From: Nocardioides sp. CFH 31398
GTDB taxonomy: Bacteria; Actinomycetota; Actinomycetes; Propionibacteriales; Nocardioidaceae
Assembly: GCF_022436705.1 (NCBI RefSeq)
Contig: NZ_JAKUHT010000036.1
Location: forward strand, 1-62,564
DNA: 62,564 bases
Direction of reading: 5' to 3'
Made by a program: the position numbers and the translations under genes. Positions 35,168 to 46,234 of the stretch are shown piece after piece (position 1 is the first letter of the stretch; each line of letters starts with the position of its first letter). Below the pieces are notes generated by a model that did not search any database, was not told the DNA's origin, and was given only the letters and a program-made list of their open reading frames with translations.

Positions 35168-35938
35168 TCACTGCGGCCGCGAGCGGAGACCGGCCACGGC
35201 CAGGACGAGGCCGACGGCGAGGAACGCGACGACGGTGAGGAGCCCGGGCTGGCCGAGCGCCTCGTCCAGGCCCCGGGCGGCGCCGAGCCAGCCCACGTCG
35301 CGGGTGCCGGTGTCGCCGGCCAGGCGGGGCATCAGCTCGAGGACGAGGCCCGCCAGGGCGCCCACCCCGACGACCATGAGCCCGAAGCAGAGGAGGCGGC
35401 GCCGAGCGGCGGCGAGGGCGAGCGAGCCGGCGACCAGGGAGACGATGCCCGCCACCAGCGCCGCACCCCACAGCGCCAGGCGGGCGGTGCGGACGACGTC
35501 CGTCAGCTCGTCGGCGACCGGGCCGGAGTCCACGGCCCGCCGCGGCAGCTGCCGGACCTGCCGGGCCTCCTCGGGGCGGCCGGCGTCCTCGAGCTGGTCC
35601 GCGAGGGCGTCGTACACCCCGTCGAGCCGCAGACGCCCGTCCGGCGTCACCTCGGCCTCGGCGAGGGCCTCCCGCACGCGCGCGTCGTCCACCGCGCGCT
35701 CGGCGGCCCGGCGGACCTGGGACTGCTCAAGCCCGACGGCAGGAGCCTGCTGGGCGAAGGAGTCGACGAGGTAGTCGGTGGCCTGGTCCCGGACCACCGG
35801 CGAGCTGAGCGCGAGCGCGCCCAGGCGACCGGGACGGTCGGGGTCGGCCACGACGGCCCCGGTGAGGACCAGGAGCACCGAGGCGGTCCCCGCGACGACC
35901 GCCACGAGGGCGAGCACGCCGCAGAGGACGGCGCGCAC
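35168..35938 (-). CDS. Membrane protein of unknown function
   Basis: 256 residues. One N-terminal helix (about 4-28), an extracytoplasmic region of about 100 residues rich in Arg/Asp/Ala (DYLVDSFAQQAPAVGLEQSQ), then three helices towards the C-terminus (around 155-180, 183-205, 230-250) and RSRPQ end. Not recognised. The GTG at 35938 shares its G with the TAG of the upstream DUF2550 gene, so it is coupled to the ATP synthase operon end. The 54-bp gap to the neighbouring acidic-protein gene has two copies of TGCGGGCTAC. Confidence 0.78.
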   Translation of the reverse strand: MRAVLCGVLALVAVVAGTASVLLVLTGAVVADPDRPGRLGALALSSPVVRDQATDYLVDSFAQQAPAVGLEQSQVRRAAERAVDDARVREALAEAEVTPDGRLRLDGVYDALADQLEDAGRPEEARQVRQLPRRAVDSGPVADELTDVVRTARLALWGAALVAGIVSLVAGSLALAAARRRLLCFGLMVVGVGALAGLVLELMPRLAGDTGTRDVGWLGAARGLDEALGQPGLLTVVAFLAVGLVLAVAGLRSRPQ

Positions 35939-36378
35939 TAGGAGATCCTCCGGGCGCCGGGCGGACCGGCCTCGAGCCAGGCCTGGAAGCCGGTGACGGA
36001 CGACGGGCTCATCGCGAGCTCGACCTCGCCGTCCGCGGTGCGGCAGCGGACCACGACGTGGTCGGCGTACAGCGCCGGGAGCTCGACGACCTCGGGCTGC
36101 CGACGCTGCTCCAGCACGAGGCGGGAGCGCACGAAGGTGCGGCTCGCCCGAGGCGAGAGCGAGAAGATCCGGAACCACTCGAGCCGCTCACCGGAGTACC
36201 GCCCGAGGCCGAGCACCCAACCGCGTCCGCCCACCTCGGAGCGGACGCGGTGGCTGAGCTCGAAGGTCCCACCCTCGCGGGAGAGCCATCGACGGCGCAC
36301 GACGAGGGTGAGCCCGTAGAGGAGGACGAGGAGGAGCAGGACGCCGATGACCTCGAGCGCGATCTGCCACCACGCCAT
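35938..36378 (-). CDS. DUF2550 membrane protein
   Basis: 146 residues: one N-terminal helix (ALEVIGVLLLLVLLYGLTLV) and a cytoplasmic domain with GGRGWVLGLGRYSGERLEWFR and SLSPRASRTFVR, the DUF2550 pattern. In actinobacteria this gene conventionally follows atpC. Its role is unknown. I use ATG 36378, with GGAGG five bases upstream; a GTG at 36384 would give a ribosome-binding site too close to the start. Confidence 0.88.
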   Translation of the reverse strand: MAWWQIALEVIGVLLLLVLLYGLTLVVRRRWLSREGGTFELSHRVRSEVGGRGWVLGLGRYSGERLEWFRIFSLSPRASRTFVRSRLVLEQRRQPEVVELPALYADHVVVRCRTADGEVELAMSPSSVTGFQAWLEAGPPGARRIS

Positions 36379-36444
36379 CCGCACCTCCCGACCCGGGCAC
36401 CCGTCGAGGGGCGCACCGCCGACCGCGCACCCACCGGGGCCAGG

Positions 36445-36855
36445 CTAGCGGGCGCGCGAGGACGACTCGCGCTCGGCCGCCCGGATGCGCGCCTCGGCGC
36501 TCCGGACGTGCGCGAGCGCCTCGTCGTCGTCCTCACCGGCCTCGCGGGCGCGCTCCAGGTCCTGGCGCGCCTTCTCGAGGTCGATCTCGTGCGACAGCTG
36601 GGCGTACTCCGACAGGATCGAGACCCGGTTGTCGGCCACCGACAGGAAGCCGGTGTCGACCGCGGCCGCCCAGGTCTCCCCGTCGGCGGTCTGCACGTCG
36701 ACGACGCCGGGCACGAGCACCGACAGCAGCGGCGCGTGGCCCGGCAGGACGCCGAGGTCACCCTCGACGGTCCGTGCCGTCACCTGCTTGGCCTCGCCCG
36801 ACCAGACGAGCCGGTCGGCCGCGACCAGCTCGACCTGGAGGTTGGTGTCCGCCAT
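36445..36855 (-). CDS. atpC: ATP synthase epsilon subunit
   Basis: 136 residues. Central-stalk subunit linking c-ring to F1. The N-terminal beta sandwich has LQVELVAADRLVWSGEA, GDLGVLPGHAPLLSVL and the second half is the two-helix tail (KARQDLERAREAGEDD...). Last of the atp genes; 3 bp after atpD, followed after 66 bp by the DUF2550 gene. Confidence 0.96.
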   Translation of the reverse strand: MADTNLQVELVAADRLVWSGEAKQVTARTVEGDLGVLPGHAPLLSVLVPGVVDVQTADGETWAAAVDTGFLSVADNRVSILSEYAQLSHEIDLEKARQDLERAREAGEDDDEALAHVRSAEARIRAAERESSSRAR

Positions 36856-36858
36856 CGC

Positions 36859-38316
<1,458 letters not shown>

Positions 38317-38323
38317 GGGTCTC

Positions 38324-39274
38324 TCAGTCTCTCCCGGCTCCGGCGTCGGCCAGCGCGTTGACGCCACCGACGATCTCGCTGATTTCCTGGGTGATGCCGG
38401 CCTGGCGGGCCTGGTTGGCGATGCGCTTGTACTTCTTGATCAGCTCGTCGGCGTTGTCGGTCGCCGACTTCATCGCCTGCTGTCGGGCGGCGAGCTCGGA
38501 GGCCGCCGCCTGGAGGTGCGCGAAGTAGATGCGGCTCTGGACGTACTGCGGCAGCAGCGTGTCCAGCACCTCCTCGGCGCTCGGCTCGAACTCGTAGAGG
38601 GGCAGCAGCTCGGACTCGTCGGGCTTCTCGGTGCCCTCGACGACCTCGAGCGGCAGGAGCCGGATGGCGCTGGGCTCCTGGCTGAGCATCGAGCGGAAGC
38701 GCGTGAACACGACGTGGACCTCGTCGACCGCGGGGACCTCGAACTCCTCGTCCCCGGCGCTCACCGTGCCCTGCTCCCCCTCCTCGGCGTTGAACGCCGC
38801 GATGAGCGCCTGGCCGATCTCCGCCGCCTTCTCGTAGGTCGGCTGGTCCGAGAAGCCGGACCACGAGCGGACGACGGGACGCTGGCGGAAGGTGAAGTAC
38901 GCCTGGCCCTTGCGGCCGGAGATGTAGGTGTCCACCTCCTTGCCCTCCTCGCGCAGCTTCTCCGCGAGGCGCTCGGCCTCCCGGATCACCGACGAGGAGT
39001 AGGCCCCGGCCAGGCCGCGGTCGCTGGTCACGACCAGCACCGCGGCCCGCTTCGGGTCCTCCGGCTCCGTGGTCAGCGGGTGCTCGACGTTCGAGAACGT
39101 CGCCACCGCCGACACGGCCCGCGTCAGCTCGCGGGCGTACGGCGCCGCCGCCTGCGCCCGCTGCTGCGCCTTGATGATGCGGGACGCAGCGATGAGCTCC
39201 ATGGCGCGCGTGATCTTCTTCATCGACTCGGTCGATCGGATCCGCGCGCGGTACTCACGCAGCGATACAGCCAT
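38324..39274 (-). CDS. atpG: ATP synthase gamma subunit
   Basis: 316 residues. Rotor shaft of F1. N-terminal REYRARIRSTESMKKITRAM and C-terminal QARQAGITQEISEIVGG helices, which form the coiled coil, are both present, with the central Rossmann-like VVTSDRGLAGAYSS. It is slightly longer than E. coli gamma because of a loop of acidic residues (about 205-245), usual in actinobacteria. It lies 8 bp after atpA. Confidence 0.97.
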   Translation of the reverse strand: MAVSLREYRARIRSTESMKKITRAMELIAASRIIKAQQRAQAAAPYARELTRAVSAVATFSNVEHPLTTEPEDPKRAAVLVVTSDRGLAGAYSSSVIREAERLAEKLREEGKEVDTYISGRKGQAYFTFRQRPVVRSWSGFSDQPTYEKAAEIGQALIAAFNAEEGEQGTVSAGDEEFEVPAVDEVHVVFTRFRSMLSQEPSAIRLLPLEVVEGTEKPDESELLPLYEFEPSAEEVLDTLLPQYVQSRIYFAHLQAAASELAARQQAMKSATDNADELIKKYKRIANQARQAGITQEISEIVGGVNALADAGAGRD

Positions 39275-39282
39275 GGGTTACC

Positions 39283-40923
<1,641 letters not shown>

Positions 40924-40993
40924 GAGCTGATCCCTACTCTCGGTGGGTCGTTCTTGCAATGGTGTCTGAGGGGTGGCTGAGCCGGGGGTCCGG

Positions 40994-41818
40994 TCAGCCG
41001 GCGAGCCGGCGTCGCGCCTCGTCGAGGCGCGCGGAGACGGTGCCGTCGATGACGTCGTCCCCGATCTCGACCCGCATGCCGCCGATGACGCTCGGGTCGA
41101 CCTGCACGTTCAGGTGCACGTCACGCCCGTACTGCGAGGTGAGCGCGCGCCGCAGCCGGTCCTGCTCGCCGTCACCGAGCGGTGCCGCGACGGTGACCAC
41201 CGCGACGCGCTCGGAGTGCACGTCGGCGGCGATCTTCTGGTACTCCTCGAGCGCCACGCCGACCGTGCGGTAGGTGCCGGTGACGGCCCGCTTGACGAGG
41301 ACCGTCGTGGCCGGCAGCGCCTGGGCGCCGAACACGTCGTCCACGAGCCGGGTGCGGTCCTCCTCGGACCGGGCCGTGTCGGACAGCGCGTCGCGCAGGC
41401 CGGCGTCGTCGCGGACGATGCCGGCGGCCGCGAACAGCTCGTCGGCGAGGCGGTCGGCCGCGTCGGGTGCGGAACGCACCGTGGCGACCACCGACAGGTG
41501 CTCGAGGGCGTCGGGCATGTCCCGGCTCGCCGTCCAGCGCAGGGTGGCGGCCTTCGACACGAGGTCGAGGGCGACCTCCGACAGCTGGCCGGAGAACACC
41601 TGGCGGACCAGTCCGGCGCGGGCGTCGGCGTCCAGGGACGCGTCGGTCGCGGTCCGGCGCAGCGCCGACTCGCGCTGCAGGAGCATCGCGGCGCCGAACA
41701 GGTCGTCGCCGACCCGTGCTGCGTCCGCACCGTCCCCGCCGAGCGAGGAGGTGAGCTGCTCGTCGAGGGTCGCCAGCGACTCGGCCGACGCACCGCGCAG
41801 AGCGGAGGAGGCGACCAT
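40994..41818 (-). CDS. atpH: ATP synthase delta subunit
   Basis: 274 residues, about 100 longer than E. coli delta but typical of Streptomyces and relatives. It links the peripheral stalk to the top of F1. ASSALRGASAESLATL at the N-terminus and VDPSVIGGMRVEIGDDVIDG near the C-terminus are family marks. The gene is separate from atpF (in mycobacteria b and delta are fused); its ATG overlaps the atpF TGA by one base. Confidence 0.96.
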   Translation of the reverse strand: MVASSALRGASAESLATLDEQLTSSLGGDGADAARVGDDLFGAAMLLQRESALRRTATDASLDADARAGLVRQVFSGQLSEVALDLVSKAATLRWTASRDMPDALEHLSVVATVRSAPDAADRLADELFAAAGIVRDDAGLRDALSDTARSEEDRTRLVDDVFGAQALPATTVLVKRAVTGTYRTVGVALEEYQKIAADVHSERVAVVTVAAPLGDGEQDRLRRALTSQYGRDVHLNVQVDPSVIGGMRVEIGDDVIDGTVSARLDEARRRLAG

Positions 41819-42390
41819 CAGACCGCCCCGCCGCCCGTGCCGGGAGCAGCCTGGCGGGAGGCCTCGAGGTCCTCGAGGTCCGCCAGGAACCGGTCGACCA
41901 CGCGGTTGGCGCGCTCGTCGTCCTCGAGGGCCTCGCCCACGATGCGGCCGGCGAGCGCCGTGGCCAGGGTGCCGACCTCGGCCCGCAGCGAGGTGACCGC
42001 CTGCTGGCGCTCGGCCTCGATGGTGGCCTTGCCGTTGTCCTTGATGCGCTCGGCCTCGCGGTTGGCCTGCTCGCGCATCTCGGCGACGATCTGTGCGCCC
42101 TGCTCGCGAGCCTCCTCACGGATGCGCGCCGCCTCGTGGCGGGCGTCCGCGAGCTGCTTCTCCAGCTCGGCCAGACGGGCGTCGGCCTCGGCCTGCTTCG
42201 TCTCGGCCGCGCTGATCCCGCCCTCGATCGCCTTGGTGCGGTCGGCGTACGCCTTCTCGAAGTTGGGCGCGACGAACTTGGCGATGAGGAAGAACAGGAT
42301 GCCGAAGACGACAAGTCCGATGATGATCTCGGAGACGTGCGGGATGAGCGGGTTGAGGTCCTCCGCCGCCCGCACCACGTCTGTACTCAT
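41818..42390 (-). CDS. atpF: ATP synthase b subunit
   Basis: 190 residues. Peripheral stalk: one membrane helix (EIIIGLVVFGILFFLIAKFV, about 21-40) followed by a long amphipathic helix of heptads (EKAYADRTKAIEGG..., ELEKQLADARHEA). Its stop shares one base with the atpH start. Precedes delta as in Streptomyces. Confidence 0.97.
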   Translation of the reverse strand: MSTDVVRAAEDLNPLIPHVSEIIIGLVVFGILFFLIAKFVAPNFEKAYADRTKAIEGGISAAETKQAEADARLAELEKQLADARHEAARIREEAREQGAQIVAEMREQANREAERIKDNGKATIEAERQQAVTSLRAEVGTLATALAGRIVGEALEDDERANRVVDRFLADLEDLEASRQAAPGTGGGAV

Positions 42391-42422
42391 GGTCGTCCTT
42401 CCTACTCCGGTGGTGCCGACGA

Positions 42423-42635
42423 CTACGGCTGGAGGACGAAGGCGAGCGCGACGCCGATGACGAACAGCTGCTCACAGAGCACGAAGCCCAGGATGGCGGT
42501 CGTGCGCAGGCGGCCCTCGGCCTCCGGCTGGCGGGCGATGCCGTTCACGAGAGCGGCGAAGATCAGGCCGATGCCGACACCGGGGCCGATCGCGGCGAGG
42601 CCGAGACCGACCATGTTCAGAGTGCCCAGTTCCAC
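42423..42635 (-). CDS. atpE: ATP synthase c subunit
   Basis: 70 residues, two-helix hairpin. The RQP loop is at 35-37 and the ion-binding carboxylate is E55 (GFVLCEQLFVIG), consistent with proton coupling. GTG start at 42635 with AAGGA about eight bases upstream. The 112-bp gap to atpB and the 32-bp gap to atpF show no separate promoter. The usual c-ring oligomer size cannot be read from sequence. Confidence 0.97.
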   Translation of the reverse strand: MELGTLNMVGLGLAAIGPGVGIGLIFAALVNGIARQPEAEGRLRTTAILGFVLCEQLFVIGVALAFVLQP

Positions 42636-42747
42636 GGCAGTTCCTTTCTGGGTTGGCGCCGCACGGTACGGCGCCGGTGGGGGTGGTACGTGTCGAGTCT
42701 GTGGTGCTGCGGGTGGTGCGGGTGCCCGTCGTCCGGCTGAGCGCGGC

Positions 42748-43548
42748 TCAGTGCTCGTCGGCGAGCGCCAGACCGATGTACATCGCCGTCAGCAGCGTGA
42801 ACACGTAGGCCTGGAGGAACATGATCAGCAGCTCGAGGAAGCTGATCGCGATGAACATGACGAAGGAGAGGATGCCGCCGGGGATCGCCAGCGCGTTCTC
42901 GGAGTGCAGCAGCAGGTACTCACCGCCGAGCGCGAACAGGATGAGCAGCAGGTGGCCCGCGAACATGGTCGCGAACAGACGCAGCGTCAGCGTCAGCGGC
43001 CGCAGCAGGATGTTCGACAGGAACTCCAGCGGCACGATGATCGGCACGATCCAGGCCGGCAGGCCCGGCGGCAGCGTCTGCAGCTTGAGGTAGCCGAGGA
43101 AGCCGTGGCGACCGATGCCGGCCGCGTTGTAGACGACCCACGCGATCAGCGCCAGCGCCAGCGGGTAGCCGATCCGCGACATGGTCGGGAACTGGAAGAA
43201 CGGGATCATGCCGTAGTAGTTGTTCACGAGCACGAAGGCGAAGATCGTGAACAGGTACGGCACGTAGCGGTGGTAGTCCGGCGCGCCGATGTTCTCCCGC
43301 GCGATGCCGTTGCGGACGAAGCCGTAGACCGCCTCGCCCGCGAACTGCAGGCGGCCGGGGACGACGGCGGCGCGGCGCGACATGGCGTACAGGACGCCGA
43401 ACGCGATCACGGCGGACAGCACGACCAGCACCATCGGCTTGGTGATCCCGAAGCCGGCCACCTCGACGATCGGTGGCAGGTTGAAGTCGGCCGGCCCCGG
43501 CTGGGGGGGCGAGTCCGCGGCGCGGATCGAGGCACCGGCGAGGGTCAC
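42748..43548 (-). CDS. atpB: ATP synthase a subunit
   Basis: 266 residues. Membrane proton channel next to the c-ring. The essential Arg is in LTLTLRLFATMFAGHL; IPFFQFPTMSRIGYPLA and IVPLEFLSNILLRPL are also typical. Five to six transmembrane helices. GTG start at 43548. 115 bp separate it from atpI. Confidence 0.97.
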   Translation of the reverse strand: MTLAGASIRAADSPPQPGPADFNLPPIVEVAGFGITKPMVLVVLSAVIAFGVLYAMSRRAAVVPGRLQFAGEAVYGFVRNGIARENIGAPDYHRYVPYLFTIFAFVLVNNYYGMIPFFQFPTMSRIGYPLALALIAWVVYNAAGIGRHGFLGYLKLQTLPPGLPAWIVPIIVPLEFLSNILLRPLTLTLRLFATMFAGHLLLILFALGGEYLLLHSENALAIPGGILSFVMFIAISFLELLIMFLQAYVFTLLTAMYIGLALADEH

Positions 43549-43663
43549 TGTCCATCCTCCAGGGGGCTCATGTCAGCACGCGGACGCACGAGGGCGCGGC
43601 CGGGCAGCAGGGAGTGCGCGGTCGCACACGGGCGACGGTGGGAACCGTAACAGCCGCGGGCGC

Positions 43664-44086
43664 TCATGCGGCGTCCAGGTCGTACGTGGGCTGACGGGTG
43701 CGCAGGTAGGCGTTGATCTCGGCCACGGACCAGGTGACGGCGACCGCGACGATGGTGGCCGCGAGGCTCCACCGGTCGAGCGCACCGTCGAGCGCACCGG
43801 TCGCGGAGATCGCGACGAGCGCACCGATGAGCACGATGACCTTGCCGAAGTGCACCACCAGGGCGACCATCAGCGCGATCGTCGGCTCGGCCCGCCGGGT
43901 GGCGCTCAGCGCCACGATGCTGACCAGGGAGGAGACCAGGACGACGGCGGCGCCGGTCAGCGCCCCCCACAGTCCGGGACCCCCGGCCAGGAACCACGCC
44001 ACGACGGCGCAGACGCCGCCGACGGCGGCGGTGCCCACGGACCCCGAGACCAGCATCTGCCGGGCGGGGGTGCGGTCGGTCGTCAT
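43664..44086 (-). CDS. atpI: AtpI-like membrane protein of the atp operon
   Basis: 140 residues with four hydrophobic helices (about 10-30, 34-54, 66-86, 98-118) and a polar C-terminus (RTRQPTYDLDAA). Position directly before atpB and the weakly conserved VVHFGKVIVLIGALVAI helix support the ATP-synthase I family, which in other bacteria helps c-ring assembly or magnesium supply. ATG 44086 (MTTDRTPA). First gene of the atp operon here. Confidence 0.85.
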   Translation of the reverse strand: MTTDRTPARQMLVSGSVGTAAVGGVCAVVAWFLAGGPGLWGALTGAAVVLVSSLVSIVALSATRRAEPTIALMVALVVHFGKVIVLIGALVAISATGALDGALDRWSLAATIVAVAVTWSVAEINAYLRTRQPTYDLDAA

Positions 44087-44130
44087 GGTGGCGGCCGTTC
44101 TGAGATCGGGGGCGGAGCGGGCGTCCAGCA

Positions 44131-44147
44131 AGGGGCCGTGAGCCCCT
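44131..44147 (-). other. Small stem-loop in the atp 5' leader
   Basis: AGGGGC-CGTGA-GCCCCT, a 6-bp stem with 5-nt loop, sits between the CRP-like site and atpI and would be in the leader if transcription starts near 44150-44160. The function, if any, is unknown. Confidence 0.4.
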
Positions 44148-44156
44148 CGGAACGCT

Positions 44157-44172
44157 CGTGAAAGTTATCACA
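44157..44172. promoter_or_regulatory. CRP/GlxR-like palindrome upstream of atpI
   Basis: CGTGAAAGTTATCACA matches TGTGA-N6-TCACA at 9 of 10 positions, 71 bp upstream of atpI. In Corynebacterium GlxR is known to bind in front of atp genes, which makes a real site plausible. The AT-rich core (GATAACTTT on the minus strand) could double as a -10 region, which would mean repression. Confidence 0.5.
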
Positions 44173-44237
44173 AGCCCTCCCCCGGGCCGCTACCCGGCCG
44201 GGCCCGCGGGGGGTCCTACAGGGGTCTCACGCGCCGC

Positions 44238-44265
44238 GGGTTTCACCAGCCGGCTGGTGAAACCC
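44238..44265. repeat. 28-bp perfect palindrome between wecA and atpI
   Basis: Each half is GGGTTTCACCAGCC, meeting the other half with no spacer. A dyad this exact could be an operator for a dimeric regulator, or an RNA hairpin ending in a 4-nt loop after wecA. No T-run follows on either strand. It occupies the otherwise empty 296-bp gap 44087-44382 together with the features listed around it. Confidence 0.8.
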
Positions 44266-44270
44266 CGACC

Positions 44271-44294
44271 GGGCCCACGAACCATCCTGGGCCC
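44271..44294 (-). terminator. Likely terminator of wecA
   Basis: GGGCCCA-10 nt-TGGGCCC forms a 7-bp stem 89 bp after the wecA stop codon, before the 28-bp palindrome in the direction of transcription. Confidence 0.5.
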
Positions 44295-44382
44295 CGCCCG
44301 GACATCGGGCGCCCGGCACGGGCCGACCCGCGAGCCGGGGCAGGCGGCGCGGGCGGGCGCAGCGCCCCGCCCGGTGCCCGCC

Positions 44383-45522
44383 TCAGCCGTCCTCCTCGGC
44401 CAGGAAGGCCGGGGCGGGGGCGTTGGGGACGACGAAGGTGAGCACCATCGTCACCAGGACCATCACCGACAGCGAGGTCCACATCAGGGGGCCCTGGAAG
44501 AGGCTGGCGAGCACCGTCCCGAAGCCGATGAGGGCCGCCCACAACCACATGAGCAGGACGGCGCGGCGGTGGGAGTGGCCGATCTCGAGCAGGCGGTGGT
44601 GCAGGTGCTGCTTGTCGGGGGCGAAGGGCGAGCGGCCCGCCCTGGTGCGCCGGACGACGGCCAGCAGCAGGTCGACGAACGGCACGATGAGGATCGCGAT
44701 CGGCAGCAGCACCGGGAGGATCACCGGCAGGAAGCCGGGGCCGGTGCCCTGCTCGGTGCTGAGCTCGCTGGCCTCGAACTGCCCGGTCAGCGTGAGGGTG
44801 CTGGCCGACAGCACCAGGCCGATCAGCATCGAGCCGGAGTCGCCCATGAAGATGCGCGCCGGGTGGGAGTTGTGCACCAGGAAGCCGGCGCAGGCCCCGG
44901 CCAGCGCGGCGCTGAGCAGCGCCGCCGTCGTCGCGCGGGTCGCGTCGTTGATGACCGTGAGCTGGTAGCAGAACAGGAAGAAGGACGCCGCGCCGATGCC
45001 GACGACGCCGGCGGCCAGGCCGTCGAGCCCGTCGACGAAGTTCACCGCGTTCACCGTCGCGACGATGACCAGGACCGTCAGGATCGCCAGCTGCTGCGGC
45101 TCCGGGCTGAACTGGGCGCCCTCCCCCGAGGTCGGGAAGAAGTAGAAGCGCACCCCGAAGTAGATGAGCAGGCCGGACGCGAGCACCTGCCCGCCCAGCT
45201 TCGTGAGCGCGTCGAGCTCGAAGATGTCGTCGACCACGCCGACCGCGCAGATCAGCGCCCCCGCCACGAGCACCACGCCGGCGTCGCGGAAGACGAGCTC
45301 CCCCGAGCGGGACAGGAAGGGCAGCTCACGGGCCACGACGTACGCCGCGACGAGGCCGCCCAGCAGCGCCAGGCCGCCGAGGTACGGGATCGGCTCGGCG
45401 TGGACGTCGCGGTCGCGGACGGCCGCGACGGCGTTGGTGCGCAGCGCGATCTCCCGGGCGAAGACCGTCAGCAGGTAGGTGACGGCCGCCGCGACCAGGA
45501 AGACGACGAGGTACTCGCGCAT
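44383..45522 (-). CDS. wecA: Undecaprenyl-phosphate GlcNAc-1-phosphate transferase (WecA/Rfe-like)
   Basis: 379 residues with about eleven transmembrane helices. It starts cell-wall linker or arabinogalactan-type polymers by moving GlcNAc-1-phosphate onto decaprenyl/undecaprenyl phosphate. Motifs: DDIFELDALTKLGGQ (acidic pair), TVNAVNFVDGLDGLAAG, ARIFMGDSGSMLIG and HLHHRLLEIGHSH. The location between sua5 and atpI matches rfe in mycobacteria. ATG 45522, 9 bp downstream of sua5. Confidence 0.93.
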   Translation of the reverse strand: MREYLVVFLVAAAVTYLLTVFAREIALRTNAVAAVRDRDVHAEPIPYLGGLALLGGLVAAYVVARELPFLSRSGELVFRDAGVVLVAGALICAVGVVDDIFELDALTKLGGQVLASGLLIYFGVRFYFFPTSGEGAQFSPEPQQLAILTVLVIVATVNAVNFVDGLDGLAAGVVGIGAASFFLFCYQLTVINDATRATTAALLSAALAGACAGFLVHNSHPARIFMGDSGSMLIGLVLSASTLTLTGQFEASELSTEQGTGPGFLPVILPVLLPIAILIVPFVDLLLAVVRRTRAGRSPFAPDKQHLHHRLLEIGHSHRRAVLLMWLWAALIGFGTVLASLFQGPLMWTSLSVMVLVTMVLTFVVPNAPAPAFLAEEDG

Positions 45523-45531
45523 GCGCCGGCG

Positions 45532-46230
45532 TCACTCCCCCTGCGGGTCGTCGGGGCCGGTGAGGGTCGCGCCCAGCGGCTCGACCACGGCGTTCAGCTC
45601 GGCCGTCGTCAGGGCGCCCTCCCGCAGCACGCGGCCCTCGGGCGTGGTGGCGTCGACGATGGTCGACGCGACGCCGCCGGGCGAGGGCCCGTCGTCGAGG
45701 ACGACGGCGACGGCCTCGCCCAGCATGTCCTCCGCGTCGTCCGCGGTGGTGGCGGCGGGCTCGCCGGTCACGTTGGCCGAGCTGACGGCCAGCGGCCCGG
45801 TCCGCTCGAGGATCTCGAGGGTCACCGCGTGGTCCGGCATCCGCACGGCCACCGTGCCCTTGGTGTCGCCGATGTCCCACTGCAGCGACGGCTGCTGACG
45901 GCAGATGAGGGTCAGACCACCGGGCCAGAAGGCGTCGAGCAGCGCGCGGGCCCACCCGGGGACGTCGATCGCGAGGGCGTCGATGGTCCCCGGGGCGCTG
46001 ACGAGCACGGGCGGCGGCATGTCTCGGCCACGCCCCTTGGCGTCCAGGAGCGCCTGGACGGCGTCGGCGTCGAACGCGTCCGCGGCGATGCCGTAGACGG
46101 TGTCGGTGGGCAGGACCACGAGCTCCCCCCGGCGGACGGCGAGCGCGACGGCCTCGATCGCCGACTCGCGCTCCTCGGCGCCGACGGTCTCGTCGTCGTC
46201 GTCCGGTCGGGTGATGGTGTGACGGGTCAC
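45532..46230 (-). CDS. L-threonylcarbamoyladenylate synthase (Sua5/YrdC)
   Basis: 232 residues. It makes threonylcarbamoyl-AMP from threonine, bicarbonate and ATP for the tRNA t6A modification. The YrdC domain has VVLPTDTVYGIAADAF, KGRGRDMPPPVLV, FWPGGLTLI, VAVRMPDH and SSANVTGEPAA. GTG 46230 with AGGA six bases upstream. Position after prmC is the conserved actinobacterial order; the N-terminal 20 residues are acidic. Confidence 0.93.
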   Translation of the reverse strand: MTRHTITRPDDDDETVGAEERESAIEAVALAVRRGELVVLPTDTVYGIAADAFDADAVQALLDAKGRGRDMPPPVLVSAPGTIDALAIDVPGWARALLDAFWPGGLTLICRQQPSLQWDIGDTKGTVAVRMPDHAVTLEILERTGPLAVSSANVTGEPAATTADDAEDMLGEAVAVVLDDGPSPGGVASTIVDATTPEGRVLREGALTTAELNAVVEPLGATLTGPDDPQGE

Positions 46231-46234
46231 GTCC

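Noticed and set aside
40994..42390. Fused b-delta subunit as in mycobacteria
   Set aside because: Two separate proteins with a stop/start overlap of one base; both have full-length domains.
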